A DNA stretch of 64,000 bases, taken from positions 124,001 to 188,000 of the forward strand of contig NZ_JASBRH010000005.1 of assembly GCF_029961155.1 (NCBI RefSeq), written 5' to 3'. The notes beneath the pieces are model-generated. The model was not told where the DNA came from. It saw only the letters and a program-made list of their open reading frames with translations, and did no database searches. Made by a program: the position numbers and the translations under genes. The number at the start of each line of letters is the position of its first letter. The stretch's first letter is position 1. This DNA comes from Pontibacterium granulatum. Its GTDB lineage: Bacteria; Pseudomonadota; Gammaproteobacteria; Pseudomonadales; Balneatricaceae. Positions 26,351 through 35,488 of this stretch are shown here, piece by piece.

Positions 26351-28576
26351 CTAATCGCTCAGGTGGTCCGGCGTCAGAAAATCCAGCGCGGTACTGATAA
26401 TGCGTTCCTTGCTGGGTAGGGTTGCGGTGGCCGCGCGACCAAGAGCGATAAAACTGTCTTCCGCACAAATCCGTTTCATGGGAGGAGGATTGTCTAACTC
26501 CTCGTGGATCAGCGTTACCAGTTGTTCGCTCAGGGATCCGGTGCGACGGCACTCATCAACAATCAACAAACGGTCGCAACCACGAACGGCAGTGATGATC
26601 TCCGTCTCGTTTAATGGAGCGAGCCAGCGCAGGTCTATCACACGCAGACTGATACCGTGTACCTGTTCCAATATTTGGGCTGCCTGACGGCTCAGATAGT
26701 AACCGTTGCCGTAACTGAGAATTGCCAGTTCGGTGCCGTCTCCATGGTGCCCCAGTCGTCCTAGGGGGATAGGGCTGCTGTTTTCAATAGGCTGGTATTT
26801 GAACGTCCAAAGCCCGTCATTAGGTTCATGCAGGTCGCGGGTCATGTAAAGCGCGATCGGTTCTATAAACACCACCACGCGCTGTTCTTCGTGGGCCAGG
26901 CGTACGCACTCCCTTAACATCTCTACAGCATCCTGCCCGTTACTTGGGCAGGCAACGATCACGCCTGGAATATCACGGAATACATTCAGGCTGTTGTCGT
27001 TGTGGAAGTGACCGCCAAAGCCTTTCTGGTATCCGAGCCCCGCAATGCGGATAACCATTGGATTGGTGAACTGGCCGTTTGAGAAAAAGCTGAGCGTGGC
27101 AGCTTCGCCACGGATCTGGTCCTCTGCGTTATGGACGTATGCCAGGAACTGAATTTCAGGGATTGGCAAGAAACCGTTGTGGGCGCTGCCTATAGCAAGT
27201 CCCAGGATGCTTTGCTCATCCAGCAGGGTATTGATCACACGGTGGTTACCGAATTTCTTGGAGAGTTGGCCGGTAACGTTGTATACCCCGCCTTTAGGGC
27301 CAATATCCTCGCCCATCATGATGATCTCAGGGTACCGCGCCATCAGGTCGGTCAGGGCCCAGTTGATCAAACGGGCCATGTGTTGAGGTTCGTGAATGCT
27401 TTTCTGTTCGTGTTCGAATAAAGGGTGAGATTGTTGCGCAGTACGCGGGACTGATGTTGAGCGGGATCGGCGCGGTGGTATCAAAGAGCGCATCACTTCT
27501 TCGACAGACCCCAGTTTCGGTTGTTGGATTGCCCGCTCGGCGGTTTCTGCGACCTCTGCAGCGGCTGCCTGATACAAGCTGACGATCTGCACCGGTGACA
27601 GTACAGCGTTATCAATTAGCAGACGTGCTGAATACAGCAATGGGTCCTGCGCTTCCGTTGCTTCGATCTGCTCCTGGCTGCGGTAAGCGATCTCCGCATC
27701 GGAACCGGCATGTCCAAGTAGACGAATACAGCGCACATGAAGGAACACGGGCTGATGGTGGCAGCGCGCAAGGCGCTCAGCTTCGCAGGCGGCTTGGTAG
27801 GTGTCGAGCAAATTGAGACCATTACACTGGAGGTAGTGGAGGCCGGGCTTATTGCGAAAAGTGGTTTCAATCCAGTCGCTGGGCGTGGGCGTGGATATAC
27901 CGATACCGTTGTCTTCGCAGATAAACACCAGCGGTAACGGCACTTTGTGAAAGGCGGCCCAGCAAGCTGCGTTGAATGCGCCTTGGGCCGTGCTGTGATT
28001 TGCGGACGCATCACCGAAGGAGCAAATAACCACGCTGTCGTAGGGCAGTGTAGATGCCAGATCCAGCCGTTTCGCCAGTGGAATGCTGTAGGCAGTGCCC
28101 AGGGCCTTGGGCAGGTGTGAAGCGACAGTGCTCGTTTGAGGCGGCACATACAGCGATTTACTGCCCAGTACCTTATGTCGTCCGCCGGAGATGGGATCTT
28201 CGCTGGATGTGGTGAATGAGAGCAGCATATCCCAGACGGGGTCTTGCCCGCGGGTTTGTCGCGCGCGTTGGATCAGGAACGCTGCGTCGCGATAGTGTAG
28301 GAACGCCATATCATCCTGACGAAATGCCGCAGCGATAGCAGCGTTGCCTTCGTGGCCAGCACTACCGATCGTGTAAAACGATTCGCCACGCGCCTGCAGC
28401 TTACGTGAACAAAGATCCAGGTGACGGCTTAACAGCTGGCTTTCGAACAACTGAACCAACGCGTCTTGGTCAAGGCCTGACGGGTTCAGGTCTTGGCGGC
28501 TGGTGAGCACAGGCAGATCGCCTTTGAGCACCCGTTTAACAAAGTTCTGATCGATTACCTCGGCTCGATTTTGCAT
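26351..28576 (-). CDS. fused alpha/beta 2-oxoacid dehydrogenase E1 component
   Basis: A 741-residue thiamine-diphosphate enzyme in which the E1 alpha and beta chains of a branched-chain-type 2-oxoacid dehydrogenase are one polypeptide. The alpha part (1-340) has the ThDP motif from GDASANHSTAQGAFN (near 188) to EDNGIGI. A linker with RRSRSTSVPRTAQQ follows. The beta part (about 395-741) has IMMGEDIGPKGGVYNVT, the GFGGHFHNDNS segment and RIAGLGYQ. It decarboxylates a 2-oxoacid and acylates the lipoyl group of an E2 encoded elsewhere. GGAGG lies 8 bases before ATG. The gene follows a glutaryl-CoA dehydrogenase gene by 27 bases. Confidence 0.9.
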   Translation of the reverse strand: MQNRAEVIDQNFVKRVLKGDLPVLTSRQDLNPSGLDQDALVQLFESQLLSRHLDLCSRKLQARGESFYTIGSAGHEGNAAIAAAFRQDDMAFLHYRDAAFLIQRARQTRGQDPVWDMLLSFTTSSEDPISGGRHKVLGSKSLYVPPQTSTVASHLPKALGTAYSIPLAKRLDLASTLPYDSVVICSFGDASANHSTAQGAFNAACWAAFHKVPLPLVFICEDNGIGISTPTPSDWIETTFRNKPGLHYLQCNGLNLLDTYQAACEAERLARCHHQPVFLHVRCIRLLGHAGSDAEIAYRSQEQIEATEAQDPLLYSARLLIDNAVLSPVQIVSLYQAAAAEVAETAERAIQQPKLGSVEEVMRSLIPPRRSRSTSVPRTAQQSHPLFEHEQKSIHEPQHMARLINWALTDLMARYPEIIMMGEDIGPKGGVYNVTGQLSKKFGNHRVINTLLDEQSILGLAIGSAHNGFLPIPEIQFLAYVHNAEDQIRGEAATLSFFSNGQFTNPMVIRIAGLGYQKGFGGHFHNDNSLNVFRDIPGVIVACPSNGQDAVEMLRECVRLAHEEQRVVVFIEPIALYMTRDLHEPNDGLWTFKYQPIENSSPIPLGRLGHHGDGTELAILSYGNGYYLSRQAAQILEQVHGISLRVIDLRWLAPLNETEIITAVRGCDRLLIVDECRRTGSLSEQLVTLIHEELDNPPPMKRICAEDSFIALGRAATATLPSKERIISTALDFLTPDHLSD

Positions 28577-28603
28577 CCTATGGCCTCCATTCAGGTCCTC
28601 TTA

Positions 28604-29779
28604 TTAGAAGAAGGATTGGATATCGGTCTGCGCCCGACCCAGAATCAGGGCGTGTATATCGTGGGTGCCCTCATAGGTATTTACAGCCTCAAGATTCATC
28701 ATGTGACGGACGACGTGGAATTCATCGGCGATACCGTTACCACCGTGCATATCGCGGGCCGCACGGGCGATATCGAGTGCCTTGCCACAGTTGTTGCGCT
28801 TTAGAAGGGAGATCAGTTCGGGGGCGCACCGGTTCTGATCCATTAATCGACCTGCCTGCAGGCAGCCTTGAAGCCCAAGGCTGATTTCGGTCTGCATATC
28901 GGCCAGTTTTTTCTGAATCAGCTGATTGGCCGCGAGTGGGCGGCCAAACTGTTTGCGGTCAAGACAGTATTGGCGCGCGGCATGCCAGCAAAACTCGGCG
29001 GCTCCTAATGCCCCCCAACTGATGCCAAAGCGTGCTTTATTCAGGCAGCCGAACGGGCCTTTCAATCCGCTGGCATTGGGCAGCAGGCTCGCTTCCGGCA
29101 CGATCACCTCGTCCATGACGATCTCGCCGGTCACGGATGCGCGTAGACTGAATTTCCCTTCTATCTTGGGCGTGGAGAGTCCAGGCATATCCCGTTCGAG
29201 GATAAAGCCTCGAACCTCGCCGTCTAGCTTAGCCCAGACGACCAAAATATCGGCCAGTGGACTGTTGGTGATCCACATCTTATTTCCGCTCAGGCGGTAG
29301 CCGTTGCTGGTTGGTTCAGCGTGACTGCGCATGCCACCGGGGTCAGAACCGGCATCCGGTTCGGTCAATCCAAAGCAGCCGATCCATTCACCAGACGCGA
29401 GTTTAGGGAGATATTTCTTGCGCTGGGCTTCGCTGCCGTAGGTATAGATGGGATACATCACCAATGAGGATTGAACGCTCATGGCCGAGCGGTAGCTGCT
29501 GTCGACGCGCTCCACTTCTCGCGCGATCAGCCCATAGGAAACGTAATTAGTGCCTGCGCAACCATAACGCTCGGGAAGGGTAGCGCCCAGGAGTCCGAGT
29601 GCGCCCAGTTCCTCCATAATCGCTCGGTCGAACGTTTCATTGCGGTTCGCTTCCAGGATTCGGGGCATCAGTTTTTCCTGGCAGTATTCGCGGGTACTAT
29701 CACGGATAATCCGCTCCTCTTCGGTGAGTTGCCCGTTGAGGTCAAACGGATCACTCCAGTTGAAGGCTGCTTTGCTCAT
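28604..29779 (-). CDS. gcdH: glutaryl-CoA dehydrogenase
   Basis: A 391-residue flavin acyl-CoA dehydrogenase of the GCDH type, which oxidises and decarboxylates glutaryl-CoA to crotonyl-CoA in lysine, tryptophan and glutarate breakdown. GCDH-specific features are the [16 protein letters not shown] opening, [30 protein letters not shown], and the C-terminal catalytic Glu near residue 370 in [19 protein letters not shown]. Length is typical. It is the first gene of a two-gene operon with the fused E1, so the E1 may supply glutaryl-CoA from 2-oxoadipate (inference). GGAG precedes the start. Confidence 0.93.
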   Translation of the reverse strand: MSKAAFNWSDPFDLNGQLTEEERIIRDSTREYCQEKLMPRILEANRNETFDRAIMEELGALGLLGATLPERYGCAGTNYVSYGLIAREVERVDSSYRSAMSVQSSLVMYPIYTYGSEAQRKKYLPKLASGEWIGCFGLTEPDAGSDPGGMRSHAEPTSNGYRLSGNKMWITNSPLADILVVWAKLDGEVRGFILERDMPGLSTPKIEGKFSLRASVTGEIVMDEVIVPEASLLPNASGLKGPFGCLNKARFGISWGALGAAEFCWHAARQYCLDRKQFGRPLAANQLIQKKLADMQTEISLGLQGCLQAGRLMDQNRCAPELISLLKRNNCGKALDIARAARDMHGGNGIADEFHVVRHMMNLEAVNTYEGTHDIHALILGRAQTDIQSFF

Positions 29780-30021
29780 GGTCGGCTCCGTTTAAATCTC
29801 CGTTCCTATGAGTATGGATGAGGATTTGCCGAACGGGGCTATTAAGCACGTATGCCTATGATCCAGTACGTGTTGGGTGCGTACCGGTAGTAAATATGAC
29901 CGAAAAGAAATTTTTCAGAATTTTCAGACTGGTTTCAGTTAGGTGGCTTAGGTTTTTAATAGAAGGACCACAAAAAGCACAAACACGTGCGGTGGAACAG
30001 GGCCTGGAAGAGGTAATTGTC

Positions 30022-30342
30022 ATGAATACTCAAGTGAAGCTACAACGTATCGAGCAGGAAAACATTGAGTTTGCCGGCACTGCAGGCGTGAGTGAGGGCA
30101 ATTCTCATATGGGCTTCGTACCGGCGTTTATGGATAAAATAACGGGCGATATTGTGTTGTGTCGCTTTAAAAACGGTATGTTGGCGCCGTTTCATACCCT
30201 CGAAAATCTACCTGAACGTTGGATCGTTGCGCGAGACCTGTCCGGTCATGTAACCGAAATACGCAGCTCTGTCATTTCCGGCTTCGTGCGTCTGGGCCAG
30301 TTCTTTACCCGTGAAGAGGCTGCTGCGTTCGTTCGAATCTGA
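30022..30342 (+). CDS. hypothetical protein
   Basis: A 106-residue soluble protein starting at 30022 behind GGAAGAGG. I do not recognise the family. It looks like a small beta-rich domain (HMGFVPAFMDKITGDIVLCRF, LPERWIVARDLSGHVTEI) with a C-terminal helix (FTREEAAAFVRI). Upstream in-frame codons back to 29818 are rejected because they lie in an AT-rich promoter-like stretch and lack protein character. The gene stands alone between gcdH and the aldehyde dehydrogenase region. Confidence 0.6.
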   Translation: MNTQVKLQRIEQENIEFAGTAGVSEGNSHMGFVPAFMDKITGDIVLCRFKNGMLAPFHTLENLPERWIVARDLSGHVTEIRSSVISGFVRLGQFFTREEAAAFVRI

Positions 30343-30458
30343 TTCCTGCATTGTCCCTCGCATCGTAAAAGCGTCGACCTGAATAAATTTCCTGCCTATT
30401 GGTCGTAGATCCGCTTTATAAGTAAAAACCATGACTTAGACTTAAGGAACTTGCAACT

Positions 30459-30647
30459 GAGTTCGAAACTTTCTCTGCGGTTGATAAAGCAGCAGGCTGT
30501 TTTAGCAATCGCCCTCCGGGGCTTTAAGTGGTATGTCACACGGGCAATCCGATCTCTGTGTTAGCGATTTTCGCCGTGCAACCAGCATGCCTGTAATCGC
30601 TGTCTTGATCTTGAATCGCCCTTAAAGCGAGAGTTGGTGTCGAACTC
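30459..30647 (+). ncRNA. candidate structured RNA, unnamed
   Basis: A gene-free stretch with nested complementary blocks that would fold into one long rod: GAGTTCGA/TCGAACTC (30459-30466 with 30640-30647), GCTTTAAG/CTTAAAGC (30521-30528 with 30621-30628), GGTATG/CATGCC (30530-30535 with 30586-30591), CACGG/CCGTG (30539-30543 with 30574-30578) and AATC/GATT (30546-30549 with 30566-30569). An intrinsic terminator follows 11 bases later. Size and shape resemble 6S-like regulatory RNAs, but I do not recognise the sequence. It could also be the structured leader of the downstream aldehyde dehydrogenase. Confidence 0.5.
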
Positions 30648-30658
30648 AATTGAAGGTT

Positions 30659-30690
30659 CCGTGGTAGAGTTATCTACCACGGGTTTTGTT
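30659..30690 (+). terminator. intrinsic terminator between the candidate RNA and the aldehyde dehydrogenase gene
   Basis: CCGTGGTAGA and TCTACCACGG form a perfect 10-bp stem with a four-base loop (GTTA), followed by GTTTTGTT. It ends 29 bases before the aldehyde dehydrogenase start, so it terminates an upstream transcript or acts as an attenuator. Confidence 0.8.
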
Positions 30691-30718
30691 GTGTCTAAAA
30701 AAACAAAGGGCGAAAGGG

Positions 30719-32152
30719 ATGCTGGAAAAGCGCGAGTTTTATATTAATGGTCAGTGGGTAGCGCCTGCACAGCCAAAAGATTTGGAAGTAATCGATCCGT
30801 CCACTGAGGAGCCTTGCGCGGTTATCTCTCTGGGTTCAGACGCGGATACCAACGCAGCGGTTGCCGCAGCCAAGGATGCTTTTGAGAGCTGGAGTCAGAC
30901 CAGCAAAGAGGAACGCTACGCGCTGCTCGAAAAGCTGTACGCCAACTACAAAGCCCGTAGCACCGAAATGGCGGAAGCGATCTCTATGGAGATGGGCGCA
31001 CCAATGGCGCTGGCGAAAACTGCACAGTGGGGCGCAGGTGCGGGTCACATCAAAAACCTGATGCGTGCGCTGAAAGAGTTTGAGTTTGAACGTCCACTGG
31101 GTGACCACGCGCCGGGCAACCAGATTATTTATGAGCCGGTGGGCGTCTGTGCTCTGATCACGCCATGGAACTGGCCAATGAACCAGGTTGCATTGAAGGT
31201 TATTGCCGCACTGGCCGCCGGCTGCACTATGGTGCTGAAGCCGTCTGAAATCTCTCCGCTGTCTTCCATGCTGTTTGCCGAGATGATCGACGACGCGGGC
31301 TTCCCGGCGGGCGTATTCAACCTGGTGAACGGTGATGGTAAGGGCGTAGGTTCCCAGCTGTCCGGCCATCCGGATATCGACATGATCTCTTTTACCGGTT
31401 CGACCCGTGCCGGCGTGGCAATCTCGAAGAATGCCGCAGACACCGTGAAACGCGTGAGTCTGGAACTGGGCGGTAAGGGCGCCAATATCGTGTTTGCGGA
31501 TGCAGACGAGAAAGCCGTTGTGCGTGGTGTACGTCACTGCTTTAACAACACGGGGCAATCCTGCAATGCGCCGACACGTATGTTGGTAGAGCGTTCTATC
31601 TACGATCAGGCGGTGGCGACTGCTAAAGAGGTGGCGGAGAAGACCAGTGTGGACATCGCATCACTGGAAGGGCGTCATATCGGTCCTGTCGTATCTGAAC
31701 TGCAGTACAACAAGATTCAGGATCTGATCGCCAAAGGGATCGAAGAAGGTGCTGAGCTGGTGGCCGGTGGTTTGGGTAAACCGGAAGGTTTGGACAAAGG
31801 TTACTTCGTACGCCCAACCGTGTTCGCTGGTGTGAACAATGAGATGACCATCGCCCGCGAAGAGATCTTTGGTCCGGTGCTGTCCATGATCCCGTTTGAT
31901 AGTGAAGAGGAGGCGGTGCAGATCGCCAACGATACCCTCTACGGCCTGACCAACTACATCCAGACTCAGGATGGCGAAAAGGCCAATCGTATCTCCCGTA
32001 AACTCCGTTCCGGCATGGTGCAGATCAACGGTGAAATGCTTGGCGCAGGTGCTCCATTTGGGGGGTACAAACAATCCGGTAACGGCCGCGAAGGTGGTGT
32101 TTGGGGATTGGAGGAGTTTCTTGAAGTGAAAGTTGTAACTGGTTGGTCTTAA
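30719..32152 (+). CDS. NAD(P)-dependent aldehyde dehydrogenase
   Basis: A 477-residue member of the aldehyde dehydrogenase superfamily. Visible are the Rossmann-region PWNWPMNQVALK and KPSEISPLSS, the general-base Glu in LELGGKGANIVF, the catalytic Cys in NNTGQSCNAPTRM and the C-terminal FGGYKQSGNGREGG. The start at 30719 follows AAAGGG at an 8-base spacing. Codon use is strongly biased to CTG, CGT, GGT and AAC, as in the soeABC genes, suggesting high expression. The physiological aldehyde is not evident; the gene is monocistronic between two terminators. Confidence 0.92.
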   Translation: MLEKREFYINGQWVAPAQPKDLEVIDPSTEEPCAVISLGSDADTNAAVAAAKDAFESWSQTSKEERYALLEKLYANYKARSTEMAEAISMEMGAPMALAKTAQWGAGAGHIKNLMRALKEFEFERPLGDHAPGNQIIYEPVGVCALITPWNWPMNQVALKVIAALAAGCTMVLKPSEISPLSSMLFAEMIDDAGFPAGVFNLVNGDGKGVGSQLSGHPDIDMISFTGSTRAGVAISKNAADTVKRVSLELGGKGANIVFADADEKAVVRGVRHCFNNTGQSCNAPTRMLVERSIYDQAVATAKEVAEKTSVDIASLEGRHIGPVVSELQYNKIQDLIAKGIEEGAELVAGGLGKPEGLDKGYFVRPTVFAGVNNEMTIAREEIFGPVLSMIPFDSEEEAVQIANDTLYGLTNYIQTQDGEKANRISRKLRSGMVQINGEMLGAGAPFGGYKQSGNGREGGVWGLEEFLEVKVVTGWS

Positions 32153-32169
32153 AGGATTAATTGATTATA

Positions 32170-32198
32170 GAGGGCGCTCTTTATGGGCGCCTTTTTTG
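32170..32198 (+). terminator. intrinsic terminator of the aldehyde dehydrogenase gene
   Basis: GGCGCT and GGCGCC pair across a short loop and are followed directly by six T, within 45 bases of the stop codon. Confidence 0.85.
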
Positions 32199-32225
32199 TG
32201 TTTTCAGAAAATTGAATCGTACATC

Positions 32226-32271
32226 TGTAGGGCAGCCTTCAGGCTGCCGGTAGCCTGAAGGCGACCCTACA
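32226..32271. repeat. TGTAGGGCAG palindromic repeat, copy 2
   Basis: A 46-bp unit starting TGTAGGGCAG and ending GACCCTACA, with inner arms CCTTCAGGCTGCC and GCCTGAAGG. It is closely related to the unit at 26171-26217 but is not within a MITE-like element. The rest of the gap up to the soeA start holds no gene. Confidence 0.7.
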
Positions 32272-32500
32272 TTAACGCCTCATTCTAAGGTCTTTCCTTA
32301 GTTATAGATCCAATCCAAATCCGCCGCTTAGGCCAATTCCTTATTGGTACCAGCCGTTCTGGCGCTGGCCCCATAGGCCGCTTCTCTCTGGTCGTTGTTT
32401 GGAACCAGTGCCCCCCATAGGATGAATACCAGAGCCAAAAATTCGCAAAGCCGTCTCAGCGGTTTCGGATACACCGAGTGTCCTCGCGGTACTAAGTAAC

Positions 32501-32526
32501 TGCGTTGGTGATACGGCATCAACGCA
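32501..32526. promoter_or_regulatory. inverted repeat upstream of soeA
   Basis: TGCGTTG (32501-32507) and CAACGCA (32520-32526) form a 7-bp inverted repeat ending 17 bases before the soeA start codon. It could be an operator or a leader hairpin near the ribosome-binding site (GGTGGA). No regulator is encoded beside the operon. Confidence 0.4.
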
Positions 32527-32542
32527 ACGGTGGATAATAAAT

Positions 32543-35467
32543 ATGACAAGCCAAGCCAATGTAATCCCGGTTCAATCTGGTCTTCCTGAGTTTGAAGATC
32601 GCGCGAACCAAGAGACCAAATATACGACCTGTTATATGTGCGCCTGTCGCTGTGGCATCAAAGTCACAGTGGAGGACAACAAGGTTCGTTTCATCCAGGG
32701 CAACCCAAACCATCCAATTAACAAGGGTGTACTCTGCGCCAAGGGTAACTCCGGCATCATGAAGCAGTACTCGCCAGCGAAGCTGAGCAAGCCACTGCTG
32801 CGTAAACCGGGTACCGAACGTGGTGCAGGTGAATTTGAAGAGATCTCCTGGGATCAGGCGCTGGATATGCTGGAGAAGCGTCTGCGTCACATCCGTGCAA
32901 CCGATCCGAAAAAACTGGCGTACTTCACTGGTCGTGACCAGATGCAGGCACTGACCGGTATGTGGGCGAGCCAGTTCGGTACCATCAACTGGGCTGCACA
33001 CGGTGGTTTCTGTTCTGTAAACATGGCGGCCGGTGGTCTGTACACCATGGGTCACGCGTTCTGGGAGTTCGGTGATCCGGACTGGGACAACACTAAGTAC
33101 TTCATGATGTGGGGTGTGGCGGAAGACCACAGCTCCAACCCGATCAAACTGGGCCTGAAGAAGCTGAAAGAGCGTGGCGCCAAGTTTGTCGCGGTTAACC
33201 CGGTGCGTACCGGTTACCAGGCGATTGCAGACGAATGGGTCGCGATCCGTCCGGGCACCGATGCGGTGTTGGCACTGTCGATGGTGCACGTGCTGCTGAA
33301 AAACCAACTGGTGGATGAAGAGTTCCTGATCCGTTACACCAACTCTCCGCAGCTGGTTGTAAATACTCCGGGACAGAAGGGCGATGGCCTGTTCTACCGC
33401 GGTGAAAGCGGTGAGCCTCAGGTTTGGGATCTGGTGAAAGAGCAGTTTGTGGACGCGAACCTGCCGGACATCAACCCTGCGCTGTTTGGCGAGTTCACCA
33501 TGCCAGACGGCACGCCTGTGCGTACTGCCATGAACATCATGCTCGAGAAATACCTCGACGATGAGTACGCACCGGAGAACGCTGCGAAAGAGTGTGGCGT
33601 TAAAGCAGAAGATATCGAGCGTATGGCGCTGGAAATGGCGCACGTTGCGTTCAAAGAGTCCATCACCATCGATGTAGAGTGGACTGACTGGGCCGGTCGT
33701 AAGCAGGACAAGTTCATCGGTCGTCCGGTATCCATGCACGCGATGCGTGGCATCTCCGCACACTCTAACGGTTTCCAGACCTGCCGTGCTATCCACCTGC
33801 TGCAGGTGCTGCTGGGTACTATCGACTGCCCAGGGGGCCACCTAGCGAAGCCGCCGTTCCCAAAACACGTTCCACCGGGTATTAAACCTGCCAAAGATAT
33901 GGCGCCGAACACGCCACTGAAATCACCACCACTGGGCTTCCCAACCTGCCCGGAAGATCTGGTGATCAACGAAGACGGCAGCCCGAAACGTATCGATAAA
34001 GCGTACAGCTGGGACGCACCGATCTCCTGTCACGGTCTGATGCACATGGTGATCAGCAACGCGGTGAAAGGCGATCCGTACGAGATCGACACGCTGATGC
34101 TGTTCATGGCGAACATGGCATGGAACTCCTCCATGAACACCGCACAGACCATCGATATGCTGTGCGAGAAGAAGGACGACGGCGAGTACAAGATCCCGTT
34201 CATCGTATGCTCCGATGCGTTCAACTCCGAGATGGTGGCGTTTTCTGATCTGGTTCTGCCAGACACCACGTACCTGGAACGTTACGACACCATCTCCATG
34301 CTGGACCGCCCGATCTCCGAGCCGCACGCAGCGTGTGACTCCGTGCGTATCCCAGTGATCCAGCCAGACCGCGACGTGATGAGCTGGCAGGAAGTGATGG
34401 TAGAGATGGCCGGTCGTCTGGGCTTCCCGGCATTCTCCACACCTGAAGGTGAGCGTAAGTACGAAGGCTATAAAGACTTCATCGTTAACTTCGAGAAAGA
34501 ACCGGGCATCGGCTTCCTGGCGGGTTACCGCGGTAAGGATGGCGACAAGTCCCTGCGCGGTGAGCCAAACCCACGTCAGTGGGAAGCCTACGCGGAGAAC
34601 GAAGGTTTCTTCGAGATGCACCTGGACCTAAACCAGCGTTACATGCGTCACGCGAACCTGGATTACCTGACACTGGCGAAAGAAGCGGCTTGGGTGGGTT
34701 CTACCAATCAGATCGTGATTGAGTTGTATTCCGAAAAGCTGCAGACATTCCGTCTGGCGGGGCAGGGGCTGTACGACGGTCCAATGCCAACCGAAGAGCA
34801 CCACAAAGAGCGTCTGGTGAAATACTTCGATCCGCTGCCGTTCTACTACATGCCACTGGAAGAACAGCGCATCGATCGCGACGAGTACCCGTTCCACGCG
34901 GTAAACCAGCGTCCGATGTTCATGTACCACAGCTGGGATAGCCAGAACGCGTGGCTGCGTCAGATCATGTCCCAGAACTACCTGTTCATGAACCGCGTAG
35001 CTGGCGAGAAGATGGGTATCGAAGATCTGTCCTGGGTGTGGGTGGAATCCCACAACGGTAAGATCCGCGTTCAGGTAAAACTGATGGAAGGTACCAACGA
35101 GCAGACCGTTTGGACCTGGAATGCTATAGCGAAACGCGGCGGCGCATGGGGGCTGTCTGACGACGCCAACGAAGCGACCGACGGCTTCCTGATGAACCAC
35201 CTGATCTCCGAACTGTTGCCTCAGAAGGGCGACAAAGTGGACCGTGTTACCAACTCCGACCCTGTGACCGGACAGGCTGCATGGTACGACCTGCGTGTGA
35301 AGATCACACCAGCCGCACCGGGCGAAACCGGTGCATGGCCAACATTCAGCGCGCTGAAACCGCAGCCGAATGCGAAGCCGTCCCCGGATATGTTGAGCTA
35401 CACGTCTCACGAAAACGTCAACCTGAAGCGCCCGATGTCAGACATCCTGACTCGTGGCGAGAAGTAA
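32543..35467 (+). CDS. soeA: molybdopterin oxidoreductase, sulfite dehydrogenase SoeA type
   Basis: A 974-residue DMSO-reductase-family catalytic subunit. The N-terminal 4Fe-4S motif is C30-x2-C33-x3-C37 with a fourth Cys at 65. A Cys near 157 in GGFCSVNM is a candidate Mo ligand. Mo-bis-MGD binding regions include FMMWGVAEDHSSNP and the C-terminal dinucleotide-binding domain. There is no twin-arginine signal, so the enzyme faces the cytoplasm, as known for SoeABC, which oxidises sulfite to sulfate and feeds electrons to quinone. Size, order and subunit types (A, 4x4Fe-4S B, DmsC-like C) fit SoeABC; other cytoplasmic relatives of this family are possible. Codon bias suggests strong expression. 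Confidence 0.78.
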   Translation: MTSQANVIPVQSGLPEFEDRANQETKYTTCYMCACRCGIKVTVEDNKVRFIQGNPNHPINKGVLCAKGNSGIMKQYSPAKLSKPLLRKPGTERGAGEFEEISWDQALDMLEKRLRHIRATDPKKLAYFTGRDQMQALTGMWASQFGTINWAAHGGFCSVNMAAGGLYTMGHAFWEFGDPDWDNTKYFMMWGVAEDHSSNPIKLGLKKLKERGAKFVAVNPVRTGYQAIADEWVAIRPGTDAVLALSMVHVLLKNQLVDEEFLIRYTNSPQLVVNTPGQKGDGLFYRGESGEPQVWDLVKEQFVDANLPDINPALFGEFTMPDGTPVRTAMNIMLEKYLDDEYAPENAAKECGVKAEDIERMALEMAHVAFKESITIDVEWTDWAGRKQDKFIGRPVSMHAMRGISAHSNGFQTCRAIHLLQVLLGTIDCPGGHLAKPPFPKHVPPGIKPAKDMAPNTPLKSPPLGFPTCPEDLVINEDGSPKRIDKAYSWDAPISCHGLMHMVISNAVKGDPYEIDTLMLFMANMAWNSSMNTAQTIDMLCEKKDDGEYKIPFIVCSDAFNSEMVAFSDLVLPDTTYLERYDTISMLDRPISEPHAACDSVRIPVIQPDRDVMSWQEVMVEMAGRLGFPAFSTPEGERKYEGYKDFIVNFEKEPGIGFLAGYRGKDGDKSLRGEPNPRQWEAYAENEGFFEMHLDLNQRYMRHANLDYLTLAKEAAWVGSTNQIVIELYSEKLQTFRLAGQGLYDGPMPTEEHHKERLVKYFDPLPFYYMPLEEQRIDRDEYPFHAVNQRPMFMYHSWDSQNAWLRQIMSQNYLFMNRVAGEKMGIEDLSWVWVESHNGKIRVQVKLMEGTNEQTVWTWNAIAKRGGAWGLSDDANEATDGFLMNHLISELLPQKGDKVDRVTNSDPVTGQAAWYDLRVKITPAAPGETGAWPTFSALKPQPNAKPSPDMLSYTSHENVNLKRPMSDILTRGEK

Positions 35468-35488
35468 CAGCAGACGGAGAAGAAAAAC

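Noticed and set aside
30459-30647. Identification of the candidate RNA as 6S RNA (ssrS)
   Set aside because: Size and rod shape are similar, but I could not match conserved 6S sequence and the downstream gene is not the usual formyltetrahydrofolate cycloligase-type gene.
32519-33841. Long minus-strand reading frame opposite soeA (440 codons), and others opposite soeA-soeC
   Set aside because: It mirrors the strongly codon-biased soeA frame; the product is Arg/His/Val-rich with no domain, and there is no ribosome-binding site. Long antisense frames are expected opposite highly biased genes.
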